Shown here in pieces: positions 1 through 9,811 of a DNA stretch of 64,000 bases. The stretch covers positions 43,820,420 to 43,884,419 of the forward strand of contig NC_044284.2 in the NCBI RefSeq assembly GCF_004027225.2, given 5' to 3'. Under the pieces are notes generated by a model that worked only from the letters and a program-made list of their open reading frames with translations, had not been told where the DNA came from and made no database searches. Each line of letters opens with the position of its first letter. Within the stretch, counting starts at the first letter, position 1. The DNA comes from Strigops habroptila (lineage: Eukaryota > Chordata > Aves > Psittaciformes > Psittacidae). Both the position numbers and the translations under genes were made by a program.

Positions 1-160
1 ACCTCCCCCGCTTCCTCCGCGCCGCGCCGCGCCCCGCCCGCCCGCCGCCAGGGGGCGCCCGCTCGGGGACCGCGGGGCGGGGCCAGGACCGGGACGGTGC
101 TACGGCGGCGAGGGGCTGGGACGGGGGGCACGGGGGAGGAGGCTGGAGGACACTGGGGCT
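1..160. promoter_or_regulatory. CpG-rich block, probable edge of a neighbouring promoter
   Basis: This is the most GC- and CpG-dense stretch of the left flank. It holds an Sp1-type GC box (GGGGCGGGGC, 74-83), a CTCF-like motif (45-59) and a four-tract G-quadruplex motif (112-136). Such a block at the window edge usually marks a promoter or first exon. No conserved reading frame is recognisable, so the gene and its direction are unknown. The CpG density and motifs are seen; the promoter role is inferred. Confidence 0.5.
45..59 (+). promoter_or_regulatory. CTCF-like binding motif
   Basis: The 15-mer CCGCCAGGGGGCGCC matches the vertebrate CTCF core consensus CCASYAGRKGGCRSY at every position except the third (G for A). 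It lies on the plus strand in a CpG-rich block. Occupancy cannot be judged from sequence. Confidence 0.6.
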
Positions 161-1420
161 GGGGTAGTGAGGGCAGCGGGACAGGGGATGGCGGGCAAGG
201 GTAGCATGTCTCCCTCCTGTAGGGCGGCGGCAGCGGCGGCGAGTGCCCACGGGGAGGACAGCGGGGTGCTCCGCCTGAGGTGCTGCCGCGGCGCTGTCCG
301 CCCTGTGCTCAGGCTGTGGTGCAGGCAGCCGCCGGACGGCGTGACCGAGCGTTGCCCAAGGGTACGTACCGGTGGGAAGGGAAGCCCCAAAACAGCATCG
401 GCCGGCGGAGGCTCGCCCCGTGGGAAGAGGAGGCTCTGGGGCGGTGTGGGAGCTCACCGCCCCACCGTGCTGCCAGAGCCCAGGACCACACACGGGTTCC
501 CACGGAAGAGGTCTTGGGAGGGCAGCAGCTGAATTCAACCTCAAGATCTCTCCTTGTCCTCAGCCACCATTTAAAGCGTTAAAAATCCTTCTGTCCTGGC
601 TCCAGCTCCCCGCTGACTGAGAGCCCTTTGTGTGCGGTGCTGACATGGCAGACCAGCCCGTGAAGGCAGGATTGTGCCGGGTTTGGGGTAGGGAGGAGGC
701 AATGAATAAACCTCACTGTTTTCCCCGTGTTGTTCACCAGATCCCAGAGCTCCTCACAAGCATGGAGCTGGATGGTCAGTGCCCTACCACCACCATGATT
801 TTTCCTCGTATGCCAATGCAACCAGGGTGACAAATCCCTTGCCATCCTGCATGGCTGCCAGAGGTTCCCATTGCTGCTCCGACAGCCGCTTGTGGGCAGA
901 TGATGCCTCACAGCCACATGGCCATCCCATGGCACTGCTCTTGGCACACCTCCCTCCCTGCAGCTCCTCACCTGCTGAGGTGGAGGCCAGACCCCAGCAT
1001 GCCCAAAACTTTCGACATATAAAATGTTGGGTGGTGGAGACCAACACTTGAGTTAAAATGATCATGAAGTCAAGCTGGGAGTTGAGCAGGGACAAGCAGG
1101 AATGTGACTGGAACAAGGAGGACTTGGGGATGCTCTCCTGAATGAAGCTAATTCAGGAGGAATCCTGGTGTTACACCAAAAGCCACCATTTCCAGCTCCC
1201 CTCGGTGATAAGTGTTACTGCTCCTGTCCTTGAAGCAGCCAGTTCTCCACTGTCTGTGTTTGGCTTTAGCTGAGCACAAGCTACTCACCGCAGCACAGGG
1301 ACAGCCTCTGCAGCCCCCAGTGCAGCTCTTGGAATGTGTCATGAGGACAACCAGCTCCACCTGACACATGAAGCTCATCAGGGGAATCCAGCCCGAATGA
1401 GGGCAGGAGTCACTTTGCTC

Positions 1421-1444
1421 CTGCAGGAACCTGCAGGAACCTGC
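1421..1444 (+). repeat. Short tandem duplication, 10-bp unit x 2.4
   Basis: CTGCAGGAAC is repeated twice and followed by CTGC. It is a minor local duplication with no evident function. Confidence 0.8.
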
Positions 1445-2086
1445 TGATTGCTCCCAGCTATCCACTCTGACCCTGCTCTTGTGGGTGCACATGGGCTCAG
1501 CTGCCCACGAGGGAAAGCATCCTGCGACGGCCCTGTCAAAGATGTAAGAGCAGCCACCAGCAGGCCACCTACGTGACAGAGGCTGGTTGGGGCTGGACCT
1601 GGACTGGCAAAGCAGATTTTGCAGCTGGGAAGGCAAGGGCCAAGCTGCCCACAGCTGCTCTGGCCAGACGGGTTGCTTGTGCCAGGAGGGAACGTGCAGG
1701 GCAGAGCGGGAAGGGGACAGGGGCAGGCCCCCATGCCAAAGCTCCTCAGTTCCCCATTGTTCCCATGGATCTGTCATTAAGAAATAAGCTGTTTGCAGAG
1801 GAGTTAAAAATATGTTTCAGCGTTGCTTCATCTTACACACCCCATTACAGCCCCATTAACACCACTGTATAGAAACAAGCAAAGGTGTTCACCACGCAGG
1901 CCACCTGCCAGCACTACACCATGCCATCTCACCACCAGTTTCCCACCAAGAAATGGCCAGCAGCCAGTGCTGGAACTGGAGGGCTCTGGCAAGGTTTTCC
2001 ATAGTTTCCATCTGGTTTCTGCAGTGCCTTGCCCCCTTTGCCTACAAGTGTCTTGCCCAAGAGCTGAAGCCAAGCCCTGGCTGCGC

Positions 2087-2113
2087 GGGGTAGAGAGGGG
2101 AGGTGGGGCAGGG
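2087..2113 (+). other. G-quadruplex motif
   Basis: Four G tracts (4, 4, 4 and 3) are separated by loops of 6, 4 and 2 nt on the plus strand, meeting the strict G3+N1-7 rule. It lies in intergenic DNA with no known gene. Confidence 0.6.
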
Positions 2114-5100
2114 TGCTGGTGTCTGGCAGAGGGCTGGGTGCGCTCTGGTGCTGGAAGTGATGCCAGCTGAGGGATTAGGAGAGCTGAACAGACTCCATAT
2201 CCACGGCATTGCTAGTTCAACAGCCCCAGCAATTAGCAAAATCCTGGCACTTTGGCTGACAAAGGCAGGGAGATCAAGCCCTCTCTGTGGCTCCATGGTA
2301 GGAGTCTCACCCCACAATGATCTCAGTTGCCTGCTCTGCAGAGCAGTGGCATACTCGTTTTGATCACAGCGTGTGCAGACTGCTCGCCAGCCCCAGCGCT
2401 CTTCAGGCTTCCTGCCCCACTGCTTCAAACCCAGCCCTGTGTGCTGGCCCTCGAGCTGTCACCAGTGACGTCGGGGTCTAGGTCCCCCCATAGCAGGGAC
2501 CCCCCTGGGTGATGGCAAGTGGTTGATCTCTGCAGATGGCAGTGAAAGGGGGTGAGGGTGCCCTGCACACTGCTCAGGGAGGAAGCCCACAGCACCTCCC
2601 CACGCCCTGTATGCCTCATCGCTCTGCAACTGGGGGATGCTGCCAGGCAGAGACATGCCTGGGGTCTCTGCTGTGCTCTCTCCAGCTCTCCTGGCAGAAA
2701 GCAAAATGTATTTAAACACTCTGAGGTGCTTTTTGAATATTTCTACCTGGTCAGAAGATGGTGCAGCACTTCTCCCCTGTCCCTCACCTTGGAGGAGCAG
2801 CTGGTTTCACGAGCTTTGCATTGGCTCTCTCAGAATAAATTGTGTTTTCTTGCAATAACCATTCAGTGATATTGCTGGTGGTTCAGGCTCAGCCCACGCC
2901 CAAATGCCTGCCTTTCATCTCAGCATTTTACACACCCAGTTAAATGTTGCCTCATTTTTACCTGCCCATGGTCTGGGCATCCTTAGGAAACACTTGAGTC
3001 ATATATCCCAGCTTTTTCTTCTGCAAATAGGAGAGCTGGAACTCCGTTAAAATGGAAACTGAGGGTATTTCATAGTCACAGGATGTCAGCAGCCAAGAGG
3101 CTTAAGAAAAACAGGACAGAGAAAGGCGTCCAGTAAAATCCTCAGGGCTGGCAGCCTTGTGCTTGCACTACAAATAGCTTGTCCTGTAGCTCATCTGCTA
3201 ACTCTTAACATTCACATGGCTTGGCTTACACCATGATTACCTTACCTGACAGCTAGTCTCCTCTTAAAGAGAAGCAGAGAAGTGCAAAGGCATTCCTGCA
3301 TCAAGCCCTGCAGGAATGCACCGGATGCCCTGAGCTGCCTCTGCTGCCTCGCTTAATCACTTGAAGAATTTGTACCCTCTGCCTTCCCTGCCGCTGCCCT
3401 AGTTCTCAGCAGCCCCTGGAGTATTTATACTGCAGACAGAGCTGTGTAGCTTTTACCAAAGTTGGTCTGATGTACAGGGTGGCCATCAAGCTCCCAAATG
3501 CTCCTGGCTCTGGGCATGCAATGGAGCAAGAATTCACTGATTCGTGGTCACCCTCCACGTAGCAGCAGTGCTGTAGTGATGGCTGGTGTGGTGGTATGGC
3601 CATGACTCAAGGAAGGGGCAGCTGCTCAGCACCACTCAGGTCCATCCTTCAGGTGCCTTTTTTGGGTTTGTACCCATGACTGGCTGCATAGATGAAACCA
3701 TGCAGCTCTCCCTCTTGACCAGCAGCCATGGGAGCGCTACAGTGGGGATTTGCAGCAGACGAGCACCCCCCTCCTCTCCCAGCTCATGCACGGCCCATGC
3801 AAGCCACTCCTCTGGGCACCTCTCACTGTGGGCTGACCACTCAGGCATGGCCCCCATCATCTGTGGTCCCCATGCAGGTAGGAGCACAGGAAAGCCAGAG
3901 GCTTTTTTCTACTGCTATGGGACCCAGAGCGCAGCCTCAGTCCCTGGCTGTGCTGTTACAACCCTTCTGGCACCAGGAGGGAGCCTCATGCTGCTCTGTG
4001 CAGCCTGCTCCGATCCCATGCTGAGCCAGAGGCCAGCCGTGTCCCCTTTCGCCTTGATGGTCCCCTCCACCCCCGAGGTGGGTACTGGGGTCAAGATGCC
4101 AGTGTAGCTGTAGCCATGTCCATGCATGAGGGACATGGAGGTCCAGGAAAGTTCCTGGGGAGACACACACACCAGGTCTTGCAGGCTCCAGTCCCATGGG
4201 GACCGATGCAGGTCCTAGTGTGTGGAACTCGGGGTCACCATGACTCCAGCAAGCACATTTAGTTATGCTCCTCTATGCAAATCCCGTGTCTGCTGCCATT
4301 TTCGGGGGCTGTAGCCGCAGCTGATGGGGAGGATGCACTTTCCACTCCAGGTGCAGTGCCACAACAGGGCTGGAGAGTCCTGCTTCCAGCAAGCGCAGGC
4401 AGCATGCCAGGGGAGTGGAGCGTGCTGGGGAGCACCCGAGGGCCGGGGTGCTGCTGGTGGGATGCTGAGGGAAGGAAAAGGAAAAGCAGTGGCAGAAGAA
4501 GCAGGTTTATCAGCTCTCTGCAGAGTGCCGGGGCTCAGCCACAGGGCGGTTTCTGAGCCATGATTCAAAATAACGCTGGGCTCCTCCATCAGGCTGTCAG
4601 CCAGAGAAAGCCACATGGCAGAGGTCTGGCAGGCTGCCAGGGTGGGCAGAGAGAGTGGGGACTCCCCAACTTCTGCTTTATCCCCCCAAGCAGGTTTGCG
4701 AGCTCAGGCACGACTGCAGCCAGCCGGGAGCAGCTATGCGAGACGCCGCGAGGCTCCGTGCTGTGGGCACAACCCCAGGCAGACCCCGGGGACCCCTGTG
4801 CCTGCAGGGGACCCAAAGAGCACCCAAGCCAGGGAATAAGGAAGGAGGGGAGGTGGTATGGCTGCCCGAGGGGAAGCAGAACCAAGGACGTGGGGAGCTG
4901 GGTCAGAGGAAGCACAGGCAGAGCATCTGCAGTGGAGAGGTCATACCCACCTCTCCTGGGTGCTGGCTGCAGGGGCTTGGGAGCAGCCAGACCCCAGAAA
5001 CCCTCAAAAAGCTCAGGCCAACAGGGACAGTGAGGAGGCTGTCAGGGACCAAGCGGTACCCCAAGTCCCGCCTTTGGGCTTCCTGAATGCTCGGGGCTGG

Positions 5101-6644
5101 GGACCAGCCCAGCTGCATCACCCGGGTCTGGTGGAACAGGAGGGTTCAGGGGTGCACTGTGACAGGACATGGTGTTGACTGAGGCCCATGTGGGAGGGCT
5201 GGTCCCGGCAGTTGGCTGCCCATGGCCAGCCACCAAGCCAAGCACTCTCTCATCTGAAAAGCCTTCATTTTTGGGCAGCAGAAAATCAACATCCTCCTTT
5301 TCAAAAAGTCAGCAGCAATGCAGCAGAGCAAAGCACAGTGAGAAGGGGGAAAGGTGACTTTCAGAGCTCCCCAGCCTGGCCCTGCAGGGCATCCCTCCGT
5401 GTCCCAGTGGGACTGAGAGCTCCCCAGAGGGACAGAGCTGCCATAGCCCCATGGTGGCCCCCGAAGAAGGAAGAACAAGGCTTGAAAGCTGAGCTCCAAG
5501 CCTTGTTGTCCTGGCCATTGCTGCCCAGACAGTTACCTGGCGTTGGGTGCCCCAGAAGGTGCTTGCCCTGCCGCAGGGATACTGGCACAGCCCTCTGCAC
5601 TGCTGGGACATTCTCCTGTGCCAAAGCAGCAGCCAGAAACCACCCGGAGTCAAACTCCCCTGGGGCCCCAGAGGGAAAGGTGCTGAAAGTGGGTTTTTCT
5701 TGCAACCTGCCCAAAAGAGGGGTTTGGAAGTGCAAGGAGTTGGTTCGAAGCAGGGGATGCAGCTGGGGCCCAAGTAAACACAGAAACCAAAACCCTGCAG
5801 TGCACCAACAGCTGCTCCCAGGAGCGGTGGTGGTGCAGAGGATGGCCATAGCCTGTGCCAGCAGAGACCTGGTTTACATTGGACACGGTGGCTGGAGTAC
5901 TCTGTTGCACTCGTCCTCTCCGCAGTGCTGTGCCACACCCATGGCAGGTTTGGCAGCGTCTCGGAACCAGCTCTGCCTGTCTGCTCTTGCTGCTGCACTT
6001 GTCAGACGCTGAGGGAAAACCCAGCCACCCAGCACAGCCCTGGGGTCCCTCCCCCACGGCCACACATGGTCCCTTGAGCAGGCTCTGTCCCCAACAGCAC
6101 CCAGGGGTGCCCAGACATGAGCTGAGCCATGGCAGCAGCAAGCAGAGCCCAAACCCACAGCTCTTCTGAATGATCACTCGTGTGACAAGGCTTGTCACCT
6201 CTGCACTCATGCGATGAGCAGAGCAGCTCCCGGGGCACCTTGCATCATCTGCTTTTCTTTTGCACCTTTCTGTTCTCTGCCTGTACCCCATGCCAGAGGT
6301 TTCCAGGTGGCAATGGGCATGCCATGGGGCCAGGGAGAACCCGTCTCTGTCACCTAAACCCCCAGCGCAGGGACTCAAGTGCTGCAGAGGTGTCAGGACT
6401 TTGCACTGCTCCCAGGTCCTGCTTCCCTCGCTGCTCTGCATGTGCTCAGCATGGGACAAACCCCTCGGGCTCTACAGGCTGAAGAGCCCAGGCACAGGAA
6501 CTGGGGGGAGGCCCAGTGGGGAACCCAGCAGGCAAAGAGCCTCTAGAGGCAGAGAAGCAGCTTAGGAACGGAAATGGGATAGGTATTGGGCAGGAGGTGA
6601 CTCCAGAAACGCCCTGCTGGGAAGCACCACGACCCAGCTGAGTC

Positions 6645-6900
6645 GTGGAATCCCAGCGGCACGACGGGATGAGGCCAGGCACCGCGGCCGTGTGTGGCGC
6701 AGCCCAGGAGCCGTCGCAGGTACATCCCGGGTTCGAGAGGAGGCAGCCCAGCCCCAGCGAGGCTGCGGGTCTTTGGGGAGGCCAGAGCACCGTAACGACG
6801 CCGTCGGCAAGAGCCCCTTCGTCTCCGGCTCTGGGCACTGCTCTGCACCGTGCCGGCACTGCCATCTGCAGGCAGCGGCTCCGGGGCCAGCTCTGGGCCT
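6645..6900. other. Isolated CpG-rich patch
   Basis: CpG dinucleotides are noticeably denser here than in the flanks, roughly one per 10-12 bp by eye, downstream of the SEC22B 3' end. Such a patch can be an orphan CpG island or an exon of an unannotated transcript. No conserved protein frame was found. Confidence 0.4.
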
Positions 6901-7770
6901 CTGCCAGCACCAAGTGCACAGCACCAGCACTCCCGAGCGAGCAGCAACCCAGCAGCTACGGTCACCCACACCCAGCAGGGCTGCTCCCTGCACCCACTGC
7001 TCGCTGCTGTGCACCAGCGCAGGGAGCCACGTCCCTTAGTCCACAGGTGCTCACCCAGCTTCGGGCAAGCCCGTCATGTAACACAGAGAGAAACCAGCAG
7101 CAGCTTCTCCTCCCCGCTGCCCCAGCAGCCAGACAGGCAACAGTTAACCTCAGGTCTGGCTGCACAGGAGGCACAACCCCCAGCAAAACAAAACATAGCC
7201 TGCACCTCCCTTGCAGAGCACCAGCAGCACCTCTGCCTTGTGAGAGGGAGGACAAGGGGCTCTGTGTGAATGCAGCAAGGGAGTTGCTTATAAAGCACTC
7301 CCTGGAGGCCCACGCTGGTCTGCATAAGTCTTCCTTGCCTTCCTTCCTCTTTAGGCAAGGGGCATTTGCGGCTCTGTGCCCTATTAATACTGACACACAC
7401 CCTGGGGGGACACATATCCTACTGCCTACTGTTTGTTCTGCTTATCATGTGCCCCATGTGACCAGCATCACCAAAAACCTGTCCCCATAAACATCTACCC
7501 ATGCACCTACAGGGCTCTGCTAGTGCTGAGGAGGCTGCCTGTCCCCTCATCCAACAAGGCACACACACCTGCAGGGAAAGAAACCCCTGCTATAACCCAA
7601 GTATAGTCTCTGCCAGAAAATGGGCAATACCATGTTTTTCAAACTAGTTCTGCCTCCAAAAAGGAGACCTTATCCCAGGTGGGCCTTTACCCTCTTGTGT
7701 CCCTGGAAGGAAAGCAAGCATCCTTTGAGATGACAGAAACCAGACACAGGAAACTCCACGCTGCAGAGGG
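6901..7770. other. Intergenic sequence downstream of SEC22B
   Basis: I see no gene or repeat. The part nearest SEC22B (about 7733-7760) is C/A-rich on the plus strand, so it is GT-rich on the SEC22B strand. That fits the downstream element of the SEC22B polyadenylation site. Confidence 0.5.
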
Positions 7771-7785
7771 GATTTTTCAGAAGCG

Positions 7786-7791
7786 TTTATT
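7786..7791 (-). terminator. SEC22B: Probable SEC22B polyadenylation signal
   Basis: The plus strand reads TTTATT, which is AATAAA on the SEC22B strand. It is followed, in transcription order, by a GT-rich stretch near 7760-7733, the usual order of signal, cleavage site and downstream element. Cleavage is expected around 7765-7775. A second AATAAA at 8074-8079 (minus strand) could serve as an upstream alternative but lacks so clear a GT-rich element. Confidence 0.6.
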
Positions 7792-8409
7792 TCACTGCTG
7801 ACACTGAGGCTGCCGGAGGCAGCGGCTCACTGAGCTGCCCTTTGCTGCAGAAACGTCACTCTCCTCAATCACAAGAATCCACGTATGATCAGTGTCTGCT
7901 CACCTTCCAGCATCTACGTTACACAGACCTACATCACTGGGACATTCACCTGTTAGGGACACCACTTAAAACAATTAAAAAGAATGATAATAATAAAGCA
8001 AGCTACAAAGTAACACTTGGAGGCATCATGCAGAAACCTGATTTAGGCTACATGGCAGATCAGATTCAACAGGTTTATTGGTGGACAAGTGCTAACTGCT
8101 TCTGTGCTAGTCCAACACTGTGTCAAGCTGGGGAGTGTTCCCAGACAGGACCACAGCTCTCTGTTTCCTACCCAGTGGCAGGAAACATTTCCAGGTCACA
8201 GTTTGTACTTCCAGAACTACACAAGATTATGTGCTTGTAAAAGGTGCTGGGGAATCCTGAAACTTCCTTCCGTGACACTGCCTGCCTCCTACCAAGTGGC
8301 AGACACCTGAGTGCAGAAGAGTGTCTGAACTGTGGGGTTTTTTTTCCTCTTATTTCTTAAATGAAAACAACAGCTGACTGTTAAAGTGTTATTCTTAGCA
8401 CAGGTGGAC

Positions 8410-8438
8410 AAAAAAAAAAAAGAAAAAAAAGAAAAAAA
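8410..8438 (-). repeat. A-rich tract (U/C-rich in the SEC22B 3' UTR)
   Basis: On the plus strand this is A12 G A8 G A7. On the transcript strand it is a nearly pure U tract broken by single C residues. Confidence 0.85.
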
Positions 8439-9206
8439 TCACATTACTGGAAAGATATACATTGGCCCATAAGAAAGAAGCAGCTCTATACTATTGCTGC
8501 ATAATGAGTTTTTCTTCACCTACAATTTCAACTTCCCAAGTGACGTAGGGAGAGGGTGACCACAGAAAAAAAGGTGGCATTTCCAAAGGATTCCACTGTT
8601 TTGAAGTTATCAATCATTTTGAATCCTTCATGTAAAATAAAGCGTTCTTTAAGGAAACGCTGCCTTTTCTTCACAACAACATTCAGAGTTTCAGGGTTTT
8701 TTTGGTTGTTTTGGGTGATGGAAAGAGGGAGAAAGAAAACAAGCATCCCAGAGATGAAATGCTGGCAGTTTTGACACATTTTGGAAGTGATGCACAGTTA
8801 CAAAAAGGAAGGAAATAATGTACTGAATCTGCAGATAGAAGGGAAAAACACAGAGTGCTGACATAGTTTGCACTGTGCCCGCTCCAACAACATTGAATTA
8901 CACACCCTGTTCATAAGGAAACATACAGTCATACACAGCTGTCAGGGGAGGGAAAGTGGACACTTACAAACCTGTAGCTTAATTTTCTAGGAATCCGTAA
9001 TATAGAAGCCTTCCATTGCCCCTCCTAATACTAGACAGAATGTATTTTAAGGCATAATTTAACATCCATTTCTTCCTAAAGCAATTTAAAGTGTAACAAG
9101 CCAAGATGTCAGACAGAAAACTCAACAATAGCTATTCTGACAGAGGTAAAAGCTATTATATGTACAGTGCAGTATTTACCTTCAAACGAGGGAGTCTTGT
9201 CTTTGG

Positions 9207-9240
9207 AAAAAAAAAAAAAAGAAAAGAAAAGAAAGAAAAA
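9207..9240 (-). repeat. A-rich/GAAAA tract (U/C-rich in the SEC22B 3' UTR)
   Basis: An A14 run is followed by GAAAA/GAAA units on the plus strand, giving a UUUUC-repeat tract in the SEC22B mRNA. It is probably length-variable. Confidence 0.85.
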
Positions 9241-9656
9241 GAACTGCAGACCCAGATTCTAAAAAAGCAAACATTGCCAACACAAGGAATGTTCATTAGA
9301 GTCCAGTTCCCACTAGAGCTACTCAACAGGACGTACAATGTGATTATGCTAAACTGCACTGATTGACTGTTCCCAGAGCGTGCCCCCAGGACAGGGGCAG
9401 GACCATGGGAGGCCAAACTCTCCAGTGCCCTAGTGCAAACTGCCTCAGAGGAAAAGCCTGTAGTCAACAAGCCTTTACACCTATTGTTAGGCTTCACTAA
9501 GAGATGTAGTAGTCAGGTGTCACCTAACAATTTCAGGACACTCCCGTTAAGGTGGTGGTCCTGTGTGGATTCTAATGCACATCCCCAATGAACAGTGTCC
9601 TGCACACATACACCTGCCAGGCTACCGGCTTTCCCTCTTCTGTGACTGCAACCGGC

Positions 9657-9811
9657 TCACAGCCACCAGAATCTCACATACACGATCAACATGATAAAAA
9701 ACACAGCTACAGCCGCAAGTTTGGCGTAAGTGGAACGCATGTTCAGGTACTTGGCGTCCTGACGGTACTTCCTGGACAAACTGGACAAATTGTTGGCCTT
9801 GGAATCAAGAG
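9657..9811 (-). CDS. SEC22B: SEC22B coding exon 5 (terminal)
   Basis: This exon completes Ala165 and encodes residues 166-215, the end of the SNARE coil ([17 protein letters not shown]) and the C-terminal anchor, then TGA at 9659-9657. The acceptor is TTTAACAG. Confidence 0.97.

Larger units (their letters stand above)
161..6640. other. Intergenic sequence, no recognisable gene
   Basis: Open frames up to about 270 codons occur on both strands, but they overlap one another antisense, have low-complexity Pro/Ser/Gly/Ala/Cys composition, match no family I recognise and lack paired splice sites in a consistent frame. They look like chance frames in GC-rich DNA. A 10-bp unit is duplicated at 1421-1440. 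A canonical AATAAA lies at 2834, a splice-like donor at 361 and an acceptor at 740. These could belong to an unannotated noncoding transcript, but nothing proves it. Confidence 0.6.
7770..9656 (-). other. SEC22B: SEC22B 3' untranslated region
   Basis: The region between the SEC22B stop codon and the probable poly(A) signal is about 1.9 kb and AT-rich. On the sense strand it holds two long U/C-rich tracts (9240-9207 and 8438-8410), candidate contacts for poly-pyrimidine-binding proteins. No conserved frame is present. The extent is inferred from the poly(A) signal, so the left boundary is approximate. Confidence 0.55.

Noticed and set aside
1148-1777. A 209-codon minus-strand open frame
   Set aside because: No family resemblance, no splice context and an unusual Trp/Cys/Ser-rich composition; treated as chance.
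5188-6459. Long overlapping open frames of about 270 codons on both strands
   Set aside because: They overlap antisense, have low-complexity composition and no recognisable domain. GC-rich, stop-poor DNA explains them.
6729-6738. GGGTTCGAGA, resembling a tRNA B box
   Set aside because: No matching A box, acceptor stem or anticodon arm at the right distance.
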